DNA of 64,000 nt from Mycoplasma anserisalpingitidis. Lineage in GTDB: Bacteria > Bacillota_I > Bacilli_A > Mycoplasmatales > Metamycoplasmataceae. The notes beneath the pieces were generated by a model. It ran no database searches. It was given only the letters and a program-made list of their open reading frames with translations, and was not told where the DNA came from. The first letter of the stretch is position 1. Each line of letters starts with the position of its first letter. Of the stretch, positions 44,771 through 57,010 are shown in pieces. The DNA is taken from the NCBI RefSeq assembly GCF_007858495.1, contig NZ_CP041663.1:1-64000 (forward strand), given 5' to 3'. Made by a program: the position numbers and the translations under genes.

Positions 44771-46312
44771 ATGGAATTCAAATATAAAGATTTAATTGAA
44801 ATGCTAGAAGCTTATATGAAATCTAAAAAGAAAAAAACACTTAGCCAAGAAGATGTTTTTGAATTTTTAGATAAAAAGAATTTAAGTATTGACGATGAAG
44901 AATCTATTGAAGAATTACTTGAAGAACTTTATGAAGCTAATTTAATTGAAGATAAAGTTGATGATGGTGATCTAAATGATATTTCAGATTCAGATTTTGA
45001 TGAAATCAATAATTCAATCGCTTCAAGTAAAAAAACATCAAAAAAGAAAACTAAAAAAGTTGAAACGCCTGAAATAGATGACTTAGATTCAGATTCTTCA
45101 TCGGATAAAAATGAAGACGAAATGGATTTTGATTCATTAGGTGAAGATTTTGATGATGACGATTATACTGATGATTTCGATGGTGAGTATGATGAATTAG
45201 ATGATTTATTAAACTTAGATGATCTTAATGAAGATGATTTATTAAATGATTCGAATGAATCTGATGAAGAAGAAAAAGAAGAAGATGAAGAAGTTGAACT
45301 TAAAGATCATGAAAACTATGATGATGAAGATCTTAGTTTAGATAGTCTTGATTTAGACATGTATAATGATGCTGATTTTGATGTTAATCAAGATGATTTA
45401 ATCAGAGGTAAATCTCTTAATAATAAACTTACTGAAACTAACGACATTGTTAAATGATACATGAGATGAATTGGTAAATATGGTGAACTTCTTAGTGCTG
45501 ATGAGGAAGTTGAATTAGCTAAAACAATGAACCTTGGTGGTTTTAGAGGAAAAAGAGCTAGAGATAAACTTATTAAACGTAATTTGCGTCTTGTTATTAA
45601 TAATGCTAAAAAATATAAAAACAGAGGTTTATCGTTTATTGACTTAATTAGCGAAGGTAATGCTGGAATTCTAAAAGCAGCACAAAAATATAATGTTGAT
45701 AAAGGATTTAAGTTTTCGACTTATGCAACTTGATGAATTCGTCAAGCAATTACCCGTGCAGTGGCTGATCAAGCTAGAACAATTCGTGTTCCTGTTCACA
45801 TGGTTGAAACAATTAATAAAATTACAAAAATTGAACGTGAATTGCAACAAGAACTTGGACGTGAACCTCTTGATGAAGAAATTGCAGCAAAATTTGGTAA
45901 TGCATACACAGCTGAAAAAGTTAGATATATCAGAAAAATAAACATCGACCCAATTTCTTTAGATAAACAAATTGGAAAAGAAAACGATTCATCTTTTAGT
46001 GATTTTGTTAAGGATGAAAGTATTCCAAACCCAGTTGATTATGCTTCACAAGAACAACTTAGTGAATTATTACTTGACTTAATAGAAAATAATCTTGATA
46101 AAAATGATAAAGAATTAATTTGTAAACGTTACGGTGTTGGTTACGATGAAAATGGAAATAGATATAGAGTTCACTCTTTCGAAGAATTAGCAAAAGAACG
46201 TGGTGGAGTTTCAAAAGAGAGAATCCGTCAAATTGAAAATAGAATTCTTAGAAGACTTAAAAATTCGTCAAAAAATGGAAAACAACTTATTAAAGACTTC
46301 CTTAAAAACTAG
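44771..46312 (+). CDS. rpoD: RNA polymerase sigma factor RpoD
   Basis: Main sigma factor, 513 residues. A very acidic low-complexity stretch (about 75-210) separates the N-terminus from regions 1.2-4. Region 2 reads [16 protein letters not shown] then [16 protein letters not shown]; region 3 and 4 follow, with region 4.2 [16 protein letters not shown]. Region 4 also has an extra [15 protein letters not shown] loop. SD gaggaag. Ten nt after dnaG. Confidence 0.95.
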
Positions 46313-46314
46313 CT

Positions 46315-47094
46315 ATGAAAATTAAACAACTAACTGAATTTTTATTTAATAAATACCCCTTAAGTCTCAAAGAAGTGTGAGATCCAAGTGGTTTCTCATT
46401 TAAATTTAATTTGAGTGAAAAACTAACTGGAGTAGTTTTGGCTATCGATATTACTGACCAAGTGGTTAACTATGCAATTGAAAATAATTGTAATGTAATT
46501 TTAACTCACCATCCATTTTTATTTGAAAAAACAATGGAAATGGAGAAAATTAAAGCTCCATATAAAATTAATTTAATTAAAAAAATTAAACAACATAGAA
46601 TTAATACTATTTCATTCCACACTAATTATGACAATCATATTCACGGTACTAGTTATCAAATCACTAGATTTATGGGATTAGAAAATTATTCATATTTCCA
46701 AAATAATGGTTATCCATGCATATTGAATTATAAAACAACACCATATGAATTTATTAAATTATTAAAAAATAAAATTAAAATTCATAGTTTTAGAACCAAT
46801 TTAACTAACGAACAATTAAATAAGAATATTACTAAAATTGTTTTAATGAGCGGAAGTGGCTTTGTTGGTGATATTAATGAATGAACTAAAAAAGGTGCAG
46901 ATTTAATCATTTCAAGTGACTTTCGTTGAAGCGATTGAATAAACTTTGAACAAATCAATGCACCAATTCTTGAAGTACCTCATTTAGATGAACATGTTTT
47001 TGTTTGAGATGTATCAACTCAATTAAAAAATAAGTTTGATAAGTTAAATGTTCTTACTTTTGATGTTAAACAACCTTATCGTAATATAGATTAA
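46315..47094 (+). CDS. Nif3/DUF34-family dinuclear metal protein
   Basis: 259 residues, hexameric metal-binding family. Metal ligands are seen in ILTHHPFLF and SFHTNYDNH and the late EVPHLDEH. Family members show phosphatase or GTP cyclohydrolase-like features, but the role is unsettled. Two nt after rpoD. Confidence 0.88.
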
Positions 47095-47118
47095 TCAGAG
47101 TTTCTGATTTTTCTTTTT
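47092..47118 (+). terminator. Terminator of the glyS-rpoD unit
   Basis: AATCAGA/TCTGATT stem, 3-nt loop, T-run. Confidence 0.75.
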
Positions 47119-47151
47119 CTCTTTATTTTGAAGTATAATATAAAAATAATT

Positions 47152-47865
47152 ATGCGTTTAGACAAGTATTTAAGTAAAGTTTTAGATTTAAGTAGAAGTG
47201 AATCAAAAAAATTAATAACAAAAAAAGTTATAAAGGTCAATGATTTATTAGTTAATAAAAATATTGATATTGATGAAAAAAATGACCTAGTTTTTTATGA
47301 AGGTAATAATCTAAAATATCAAGAATTTATGTATTTAGCATTAAACAAACCCAAAAATTTTGTTAGTTCGCATTCTGGTGAATTAAATTATAAATCTGTT
47401 TATGATCTAATTGATATAAAGTATCATAAATGTGAGATTATTGGTCGTCTTGATGTTGATACTACTGGATTGTTGATTTTAACTAACCAAACCAGTAAAA
47501 TTCATGAGTTATTATCACCTAAAAAACACGCTTGAAAAACTTATTTAGTAACTCATTTAAAACAATTAAGTGAGAAAAATATTGATCAACTAAAGAGCGG
47601 AATAAAAATAAACGAAGAGTTTACAACTTTAGAAGCTAAAGTAAAAAAAGTAAGTGATTTTCAAACTCTTTTAAGTATTAGAGAGGGAAAATTTCACCAA
47701 ATTAAAAGAATGTTTAAAGCAATTAATAACCAAGTAAATGAACTAGAAAGAACAAGTTTTAATAAACTAAATTTAAGAAACTTAAATTTAAAAATTGGAG
47801 AGTATAAAGTATTAAATGAAAGGGAAGTAGAACTACTATTTGATTATGAAAAAGACAACTATTAA
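47152..47865 (+). CDS. RsuA-family rRNA pseudouridine synthase
   Basis: Converts a uridine in rRNA to pseudouridine. 237 residues: S4-like RNA-binding domain (1-60, RLDKYLSKVL) and catalytic GRLDVDTTGLLILT with the active-site Asp. A TATAAT at 47133 lies only about 14 nt upstream of ATG 47152 and no SD is seen, so the mRNA is probably leaderless. Exact target (16S U516 or another) unknown. Confidence 0.88.
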
Positions 47866-48433
47866 AGATATCGCTTATTTAGCTATTTATTTTGCTTTAA
47901 TACTAATTTTTTCTCTTGTTCCTTTTCTAGGACTTATTCAAGTTTTTAGCATAAGTATAAATTTACTTACTATTATTATAGTAATTGCTACTTTTCACCT
48001 TGGTTTAAGAGGATCACTTTTTAGTGCATTATTTGTCGGAATTGGCTCGTTTATAAGTGCTTTAGTGTATGGTAAAGCATTATTTATCTTTGCTGATATT
48101 GCTATTGTACCAAGGTTTTTATTAGGATTTGTCAGTTATTTTATATATTGAGTTTTCAGAAAAAAAGTTAGTATTATTTCAGTTTTTGTAAATACTTTTG
48201 TAACTGTTTTATTTAATAGCATTTTAGTAACTGCTATGTTGTTTATACACCATTCAATAGTAAAAATTGATTTTATCAAGAATTTTGTTGTTTGAATCAA
48301 TCTGATTTGAATAAATGTTTTAGTTGAAGTAATAGTATTACCAATCTTATCTATTTTATTATTCAAGTTTATCAAATTCATACATAATAAAAGAGTTGAA
48401 GAACTTAAAAATATTTCGGATATATATTATTAA
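47846..48433 (+). CDS. ECF transporter S-component
   Basis: 195-residue membrane protein with six hydrophobic spans, beginning KKTTIKDIAYLAIYFALILIFSLVP and LGLRGSLFSALFVGIGSFIS, the layout of vitamin-binding S-components. It would dock to the EcfAAT module coded at 27682-30291. Substrate not determined. Overlaps the rsuA-type gene by 20 nt. Confidence 0.78.
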
Positions 48434-48535
48434 GTTTTTTCCATAATTTTGAGTATTAATTAAATGTTAAATTAATCTTTTGATAAAACTAGTATATAAT
48501 TTATAAAGAAATATTATTGTTAAAAAGGATGAAAT

Positions 48536-49384
48536 ATGAGTAAAACAAACAAAAAATCTCTAAAACTTATTATAGGTTTATTACTTGCTGGTTCTGCTGT
48601 TACAATTGGTTCATGTATTGTAGCTCAACAAATGATAGAAAAAGAATCACTTAGAAGAGCATATATAAAGAATTTTGAAATTAATGAAGTTAGACGTGAT
48701 GGATTAAGAGATTTAATTAGTAAATTAGATGATACTGAAGAACACAAAAATAGAAGAGATTCTTTATTAAATAAATATAGTAGTCTTTTAAGTGTTACAA
48801 CAGACCCAAAAAAACTAAAAACAAATAATGATGAATTAAAAAGTGTATTCGAAGATCTTTCAAAAGAAATCGATCCACTTTATGGTACTGAAAAAGAAAA
48901 ATTAGAAAATGTTTACCAAAAAGCATTGGAGGCTAACGCTTTATATGATAAAACATATCAACTTCAATCAATTAATGAAGTAAAAAATTCAAGAGATTGA
49001 TTGGAAAACAAAGATAATGCTATAACAATCCAAAAAGTTAAAGATGAAACCGCAAGAATGGCAACTCTTATTAAGAATCTTCAAGAATTTTCTGAATTAA
49101 GATCTAATATTACAAAAATTATAACTTTTGACACTATTGAATCTTCAAAAGCTAAAAAAGTTATTGATGCTGCATTAAATAGTAAGAATCCTACATACAA
49201 AAATGAAGCAGCAACATCAGAAATCGTTAAAAAAGTATTAGAAATTAAAAATAACATTGAATTTAAAAATTCAAAATTAGTTGCTTTTAAAGATGTAGAT
49301 GAATTTACAGATGCTCAAAAATCATCAATTAATCAAACAATATCAGAATTAAATGAACTTTATAAAAACTTAGAAAACCTATAA
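48536..49384 (+). CDS. Putative lipoprotein, helical
   Basis: 282 residues. Lipoprotein signal with lipobox TIGSC (Cys about 27). The rest is Lys/Glu/Asn-rich helix. Shares its N-terminal pattern with the two giant lipoproteins at 57011 and 60154 but lacks a poly-T promoter. Function unknown; surface-exposed. Confidence 0.82.
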
Positions 49385-49386
49385 TT

Positions 49387-49412
49387 AAATGCCGATTTGG
49401 CATTTTTATTTA
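49387..49412 (+). terminator. Terminator after the lipoprotein gene
   Basis: AAATGCC/GGCATTT stem with a 5-nt loop and a T-run. Confidence 0.8.
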
Positions 49413-49436
49413 TATTCTAGTAGGATATTAATAAAT

Positions 49437-49462
49437 AAAAAAACACCAATTAAGGTGTTTTG
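49437..49462 (-). terminator. Terminator of the tRNA-Leu/Lys unit
   Basis: On the minus strand ACACC/GGTGT, 6-nt loop, then T7. Confidence 0.8.
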
Positions 49463-49482
49463 GTCAACTTTCATTGAACTGG

Positions 49483-49555
49483 TACGCTCTAGAGGATTCG
49501 AACCTCCGACCCAATGGTTAAAAGCCATTTGCTCTACCTTCTGAGCTAAGAGCGC
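49483..49555 (-). tRNA. tRNA-Lys (TTT)
   Basis: Acceptor GCGCTCT/AGAGCGT, anticodon TTT, GGTTCGAATCC T-arm, encoded CCA (49480-49482). Confidence 0.95.
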
Positions 49556-49565
49556 AGATAATTGG

Positions 49566-49649
49566 TGCCCAGAACTGGACTTGAACCAGCACAGTATTGC
49601 TACCGAGGGATTTTAAGTCCCTTGCGTCTACCTATTCCGCCACCTGGGC
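49566..49649 (-). tRNA. tRNA-Leu (TAA)
   Basis: Class II tRNA with long variable arm, acceptor GCCCAGG/TCTGGGC, anticodon TAA, encoded CCA (49563-49565). Upstream partner of tRNA-Lys. Confidence 0.94.
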
Positions 49650-50016
49650 TTTTGCTTTGTTGCTTTACTATTATATACCAATTTTTTTTAATCCAAAGAA
49701 ATTTTCATTTTTTTTATTAAGAATTTTTTTAGTTGTTTTAGCAATAGACTGATTACATTACAATAAGTTTTGAAATGCAAATATTTAATCAATAAATATA
49801 AATATTACATAGTTGAATTTAATTGGTTATCATATTTTAAATTATAAGTTAAAAGTATTTTTTGTATTCTTTGAAGTGCAATAGTAAAATATATTATTCT
49901 TCAAAGAATAATTGGAATAGAATGCAATTTATTAATCTTATTAATAAAGTGCTAATGACTATGAAAAATCACTAAAAGTAATAAAATATAAACATATATA
50001 AAATATAGGAGATTTT
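49650..50016. other. Intergenic, promoters only
   Basis: About 370 AT-rich bases between the divergent tRNA unit and trpS. No frame or strong hairpin was seen. An SD (ggag) precedes trpS. Confidence 0.4.
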
Positions 50017-51027
50017 ATGGATACGAACAAGAAAAAAGTTCTTGTAACAGGAATTAAACCTACAGGTGATTTAACACTAGGAAATTATATAGGTGCTTTA
50101 GTTCCCTTTCTTAATTTACAAGATAAATTTGAAGAATGTTACTTTTTTGTAGCAGATTTACACGCTTTAACTACTGGTGATATCAAACCAAATGATTTAA
50201 TGAAAAATAGAAAAGATGTCGTTGCGCTTTATTTAGCATGTGGACTTGATTTAAATAAAGTAAATATCTTTTATCAATCTGAAGTTATGGAACATGGAAT
50301 GATGCAATGATTATTAACTTGTGAAACAGCAATAGGTGAATTAGAAAGAATGACTCAATTCAAAGATAAATCACAAAAAATGATTAAGCAAGCTAATGGT
50401 ACTGAAAAAATACCTACCGGTTTATTGATGTATCCTACTTTAATGGCTGGTGATATCATTCTTTATGATGCTGATGCTGTTCCGGTGGGCGAAGATCAAA
50501 CTCAACATCTTGAACTTACACGGACATTAATTAAAAGAATTAATAAACGTTATAAATTAAACTTTAAAACTCCTAAATCATTTATACCTGAAGTTGGAGC
50601 CAGAATTAAATCTTTAAGTGATCCAACTCAAAAAATGTCTAAAAGTGAAAAAGGAAGTAAATCAACTATTTATTTATTTGATGATCCTAAAGAAGCTTAT
50701 AACAAAATCCTTAAAGCAGTAACAGACAGCGAAAACAAAATTTACATTAGCGAAGAAAAACAAGGTGTGCTTAACTTATTAAATATTTATGCTGCTCTTA
50801 AAAAGGTATCTCTTGAAGAAAGTGAAAAACACTTTTTAGACAAAAATTACAAAGAATTAAAAGAAGAAGTTGGACAATTAGTGTTTGATTTGTTAACTGA
50901 TATCCAAACTAAATATAAACTTGCTCTAGAAAAAGTAGACCAAATTACTGAACAAGGTGCGCAAAAAGCAAGAACCGTAGCTTCAGTAAACTTAAACAAA
51001 TTAATGAAAAATATGGGATTTAAATAA
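50017..51027 (+). CDS. trpS: Tryptophanyl-tRNA synthetase
   Basis: 336 residues. Signature motif PTGDLTLGNYIGA (HIGH equivalent) and KMSKS. It must charge the UGA-reading tRNA-Trp as well as the UGG one in this code. SD ggag. First gene of trpS-thrS-membrane protein-ABC pair. Confidence 0.97.
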
Positions 51028-51041
51028 TAAAAGAGGTTACA

Positions 51042-52784
51042 ATGAAAGCAAATAAGCAATTAAACCATACAACAAGCCACTTGCTTGGTGCTGCAGTAGA
51101 AAAATTATATCCAAACGTTAAACTTGGTTTTGGACCTGCTACAGATGAAGGATTTTACTACGACTTTGAATTTGAAAATCCAATTAGTGATACAGAATTA
51201 AACAAAATTGAAAAATTAATGAAAAAATTAGCTTCAAGAAACTTAGTTATGAAGCAAGTAAGTATTAACGAATACAGTTTTGAAAACAAACCATACAAAA
51301 AAGAACTTTATGAAGAACTTAAAGCTAAAGGTGCTGATATTACTTTTTATGCTTTAGTTGATCTGCTCAATAACGAAACAGTTTTTGTAGATCTTTGTGC
51401 TGGAAACCATGTAGAAGATACTAAGAAAATTAAACACTTTAAGCTTCTTTCTCTTGCTGGTGCATACTGAAGAGGAAATTCAGATAATATTCAATTAACC
51501 AGAATTTATGGTACTTCCTGAGAATCAAGTGATGAATTGAATCAATACTTAGAAATCCTTAAAGATAGAAAAGAAAGAGATCATAGAAAAATTGGTAAAG
51601 AGTTAAAACTTTTTGCATTCAATCGTCTTGGTGGACAAGGTCTTCCATTCTGACTTGAAGATGGAATGTACATCCACAATGAAATTAGAAATTTAATTTT
51701 AAAAATGGATCGTAAATATGGATTTACTGAAGTGTTAACTCCACATTTTGGTGAAGAAGAACTTTACAGACGTTCAGGACATTTAGCTCACTATAAAGAT
51801 GATATGTTTAGTGCAATGGTTGTTGAAAATGAAAGACTTATTCCACGTCCAATGACTTGTCCACACCACATTATTTGTTATAACATGGAAAAACGTTCGT
51901 ACCGTGATTTGCCTATAAGATATAGTGAACAATCTCAGTTATATCGTTATGAAAAATCTGGAGCATTAACTGGACTTGAACGTGTTAGAGGAATGCTTTT
52001 AACTGAAGGACACTTATTCTTAAGAAAAGATCAAATTAAAGATGAGTTCAAACTAATGTACTCACAAATTAAAGAAACATTAGAACTTTTTAAACTTAAT
52101 ATTAGTTATATTTCACTTAGTTTAAGAGATAAAAACAACAAAGAAAAATACTATGATGATGATCATATGTGAAACACTTCTGAAAATCAACTTCGTGAAG
52201 TTTTAAATGAACTAGGTGTTGAATATGAAGAAAAGATAGGCGAAGCGGCTTTTTATGGACCTAAAATGGATATTCAAATTTTTACCGCTTTAGGACATGA
52301 AGTCACAATTTCAACTTTACAATTAGACTTTTTACTTCCTGAAAAATTTGATTTAAGTTTCATTAATAAAAATAATGAAAACGAAAGACCTGTTATGCTA
52401 CACCGTGGATTGATCGGTACATATGAAAGATTTGTAGCTACAATGCTTGAACAAACTAAAGGTAATTTACCATTCTGGCTTGCTCCAAAACAAATTACAA
52501 TTCTTCCTGTAAATGAAAAAGTTAATTTAGATTATGCTAAAGAAATTAAAGATTTATTGTTCAATCTTGATTTTAGAGTAAAAATTGATGATCGTGAAGA
52601 AAGAATTTCTAAAAAGATGAGAGAAGCTCAAATGTCTAAATCTAAATTCCAATTAATCTTGGGTGATGAAGAGCAAAAAAATAGAACTATTTCTTATAGA
52701 GAATATGGCAAAAGCGAAACTAAAACAGTTTCGATTGATGAATTTGTTTTATTAATTACTAAATTAAAAGCAAACTATGAATAA
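51042..52784 (+). CDS. thrS: Threonyl-tRNA synthetase lacking TGS domain
   Basis: Class II synthetase of 580 residues, shorter than the usual 640. It begins directly with the editing domain ([11 protein letters not shown] with HxxxH-like zinc/editing residues and CAGNHV), so the N-terminal TGS domain is missing. Motif 2 ([12 protein letters not shown]), the zinc Cys/His (MTCPHH) and motif 3 ([11 protein letters not shown]) are present. Stop overlaps the next start by 8 nt. Confidence 0.95.
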
Positions 52785-53175
52785 AATAACTGAAAAAAGT
52801 AAACAATTAAACCAATATATATTTATAACAATCTGCATAATTTTGCCTGCAATAACATTCTGAATTATCGGAACTGATGACTTTAAATTGAGAGTATTTC
52901 CACAGAAATTTCTCTGAATTGCTTTAACCACCAATATAATTTGTGTTTTAATTATATGAGTGGTTCTGCTTTGATTTAATAAAATCAAAAGTGACAGTTT
53001 TGGGATAGTTGGCTCATTGTTGGCAGCTTTTTTCTTTATTTTGGGTTTTAATGAACTTAAAAGTACTTTGAGAATTGTTATGCTAATACCAATTATTGTT
53101 ATTTCATTGTTGAGTTTTTATATTTCAGGCATTATCGAAGATTATTTAATGAATAGAAAGAAAAAATATAAATAA
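52777..53175 (+). CDS. Hypothetical four-span membrane protein
   Basis: 132 residues, read with UGA as Trp; four hydrophobic spans (about 15-32, 44-64, 76-92, 100-118) and a basic end. Not recognised. It is wedged between thrS (overlap) and the ABC exporter (9 nt), so may assist the exporter; no direct evidence. Confidence 0.75.
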
Positions 53176-53184
53176 AGGAGAAAA

Positions 53185-54912
53185 ATGACAATAAGACAAA
53201 TTGCTAAACGTACTTGGCTTGAATCTACCATTTCTATTGTTTTTATTACTATAGAAGTTATTTGCCAGATTTTGATTCCTACCTTTATGGCTAACTTAAT
53301 CGATCAAGGGATTCAACCTCAAAATCAACTTGAAATTTATAAATGAAGTGGATTGATATTCCTCTTCGCAATTCTATCTTTAATTTGTGGTGCAATTTCA
53401 GGAGTTTTCGCTTCCAAAGCTTCAGGAATGTTAGCTAGAGATTTAAGATATGAATTATTCCAAAAAATTCAAAACTTTTCATTTGGAAATATAGACAAAT
53501 TTAGCACCGGAAGCTTAATTGTTAGATTAACAAATGATATTACTAATATAAGAATGGCTTATATGAACATAATTCGTACCATGATTCGTGGTCCAATTAT
53601 GCTTGTTGGTGCAGTTATTTTAGGATTTATTAACAGTACAAAATTAGCTTGAATTTTACTAGTTGCTCTTGTAATAATGGGAACAGTATTTACTGTTATT
53701 TTCTGAATTGTATATCCAAAATTCAAAAAATCATTAGAAGTAATGGACCAATTTAACAGTAAAGTTCAGGAAAACTTAAGTGCTATCAAAACTATTAAAT
53801 CATTCAATAAAGAAAAACATGAATTTACTAATTTTGAAAAATTTACATTGAAATTAAGAGATATTTTGATGAGAAACGACAAAACCATTGCATGAGGTCA
53901 ATTTACATTTTTAGGATTAATTTTCCTCTCATCATTATTAATTTCTTATTTAACAACACAAAACATTGTTTCAACTCATGGCAGTGGCGATTTAACAATC
54001 GGTATTCTTACATCTTTTGTTTCATACTTATGACAAGTTATGACTTCATTAATGATGATTGTTATGGTTGCAGCTTCAATCATTTTTGCTAGAGCTGGAG
54101 CCGCTCGTATTGCTGAAGTTCTTTCTGAAGAAAGTACCATTCAAAATGTTGCAAGCCCTATTAAAGAGTTAAAAAACTTTGATATTAAATATGAAAATGT
54201 ATTTCTTAAATATCATGAAAATGATGAGAATTACACTCTTAAAAATATTAATTTAGAAATTAAAGAAGGTCAAACAATTGGAATTGTTGGATCAACAGGT
54301 TCAGGAAAAAGTTCATTAATTCAACTTCTACCTAGACTTTATGATATTTCCGAAGGAAAATTAACAATTGGTGGAATTGAAGTTAAAGATTATGATTTAG
54401 AATTCCTTAGGGATAATGTTTCAATGGTTTTACAAAAGAACGTTCTTTTTAGTGGAACCCTTAGAGAAAACATGCAATGAGGTGATCCTAATGTTACTGA
54501 TGATGAGATTAAGGAAGCACTTAGAATATCAAGTGCACATGACTTTGTATTCTCAAAAGAAGAAGGTTTAGATCAACGTGTTGCTCAAAAAGGAAACAAT
54601 TACTCTGGTGGACAAAAACAAAGACTTTGTATTGCTAGAGCGTTAATCAAAAAACCAAAAATCTTAATTATGGATGACTCAACTAGTGCGGTGGACACTA
54701 AAACTGATAAACAAATTAGAATGGCGCTAAGAAACAACTTACCAAATACTACAAAGATTATTATTGCCCACAGAATTAGTTCAATCGAAACTGCAGATAA
54801 AATTATTGTTATGAAAAAAGGTGAAATCAGTGGATTTGGTACTCACCAAGAACTCCTTGAAAACAATGAGTTTTACGCTGGTTTATATTATTCACAAAAT
54901 GGAGGTAAATAA
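53185..54912 (+). CDS. ABC exporter half, degenerate catalytic site
   Basis: 575 residues: six-span transmembrane domain (about 1-330), then a nucleotide-binding domain. Walker A GSTGSGKSS, signature YSGGQKQR and H-loop AHRISS are canonical, but Walker B ends IMDDSTSAVD, with Asp in place of the catalytic Glu. Such halves form heterodimers with one inactive site, here with the next gene (4-base overlap at most). Cargo unknown; lipid or multidrug export likely. Confidence 0.9.
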
Positions 54913-56858
54913 TGCATCATTCTTCTAGTAGAACAGCAAAAAGAGCTCCGATTCAAAAAGGAATGTTCAAAGCTTTATTAAAATATATTTTTAAAGCTAA
55001 TAAAGTTTTATATCCTTTAGCAGTTTTATTAAACTTATTTTCTTCGTTTACTTTAATTCTTGCACAAATGTTTATTGGGGTTGTGGTTGTTGGCTGATTT
55101 TTAGACCCATGACTTAAAGCTTTATCAACTGATCCTAACGCAGCCTTTAATTGAGCAGAATTTAATAAATATGTAATTATTTATATCTCAATTTTAGTTT
55201 TAACTCTTGCTGCTATGTTAGCTTCTCAAAGAATTATGGCTAACATTACTCATAATACTCTAAAAAAATTAAGAGATGAATTATATACTTCAGTACAGAA
55301 AAAACCTGTTAGATTCTTCGACACAACTCAAGATGGCGAAATTATGGGATATTTCATTAATGATATTGAGTTAATCAAAACGATGATTCAATCAATTCCT
55401 GATATTGTTCAAGCTATTTTTACAGTTATCGTTTCGCTTGTATTTATGTTTATTCAAAGCTGATCATTAACAATTGTTGCAATATTCCTTGTTGGATTAA
55501 TTATGCTTGTGATGCAAATTATTGTTAAATTTTCAAGTAAGTACTTTGTTAGAACTCAAACTAGTTTAGGAAATACTAATGCTTACATCAACGAAATGAT
55601 TGATGGATTAAGAGTTGTTAAAGTGTTTAATTATGAAGATAAATCACTTGAAAAATTTGATAAATTAAATCAAGAATTATATGAAAATGACAGAATTAGT
55701 AAGAATTTAAGTAACATATTAATGCCTATTGCAATTAATATGGGAAACATAAATTATGCTATTTTAGGACTTCTTGGTTCATTAATGATTGTTAATTCAA
55801 CTGCATTAAATACTTATGGATTAGCGCTAAGTATCGGTACACTCATTTCATTCTTACAATTAGCTAGAAGCTTTACTCAACCAATTAGTTCAATTTCGCA
55901 AAACGTTGGTTCGATCTTAATGGCTCTTAGTGGTTTTCAAAGAGTTAAAAATGTTTTAGATTTACCTGATGAAATTGGTGAAGGGCAAATCATTTCAGTT
56001 TACGGAATTTTTGATGAAAACAATAATATTATTGAAGTTACTGAAACTGAAAGAAATAACAATCCAGAAATCAAAAAATACTGAAAAATAAATAACAATG
56101 GTGTGATTAGTTATATTCCATGTTCAACTAAAGGTGTTATTCTAGAAAATGTAAACTTTAGTTACAACAAAAATAAACCAATATTAAAGAACATTAATTT
56201 AACTGTAAAACCAGGTCAAAAAATCGCTATTGTTGGACCTACTGGTGCGGGTAAAACAACTATTACAAACTTATTGAACAGATTTTACGATATTGATTCA
56301 GGAAATATTTATATCGATGGAATTAATATAAGAGATATTAATAAAAAAGATCTACGTGAAAAAATTGGAGTAGTACTTCAAGATACTTATCTTTTCAGTG
56401 ACACAGTAAGAAATAATATTTCGTATGGTAGAGAAAATGCTACTATTGAAGAAATTATTGAAGCAGCCAAAGTTGCTAATGCTGATTCATTTATTAACTT
56501 AATGAGTAAAGGTTATGATACTTACCTTGAATCTGCCGGAGCAAATTTAAGTCAAGGTCAAAGACAATTGTTAAGTATTGCTAGAGTCGCATGTTGCAAT
56601 CCTGACATTCTAATTCTTGATGAAGCTACAAGTAATATTGATACTAAAACCGAAAAAGAAATTCAAAAAGCATTAAGCAATTTAATGAAAGACAAAACAA
56701 GTTTTATTATTGCCCACAGATTAAGTACAGTTAGAAATGCAGACGTTATTTTAGTTCTTAAAGACGGCGAAATAAACGAAATCGGAACTCATGATGAATT
56801 AATCAAAAACCATGGTTTATATTACGCATTATACACCGGAAATCTTGAATTATCTTAG
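54912..56858 (+). CDS. ABC exporter half, catalytic
   Basis: 648 residues: six-span domain and NBD with Walker [10 protein letters not shown], signature LSQGQRQ and a canonical Walker [14 protein letters not shown] linker of about 45 residues (360-405, acidic) precedes the NBD. Partner of the upstream half, which shares its stop/start base. SD ggagg. Confidence 0.92.
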
Positions 56859-56887
56859 ACAACACTCAGTGTTGTTTTTATTTACTT
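56859..56887 (+). terminator. Terminator after the exporter genes
   Basis: ACAACACT/AGTGTTGT stem with a minimal loop and a T-run. Confidence 0.8.
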
Positions 56888-56929
56888 TTTACAAAAACTA
56901 CTATTTTTTAGTATTAAAAGCACAAAGTC

Positions 56930-56946
56930 TTTTTTTTTTTTTTTTT
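56930..56946 (+). repeat. Poly-T (T17) tract in lipoprotein promoter
   Basis: Seventeen T ending 19 nt before TATAAT (56966-56971). It occupies the -35 position and is a likely slippage switch. Confidence 0.9.
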
Positions 56947-57010
56947 GAATTTTTGAATGAAATAATATAATATATAGGATAAATTTTAATATTGAATATT
57001 AAGGTAATTT

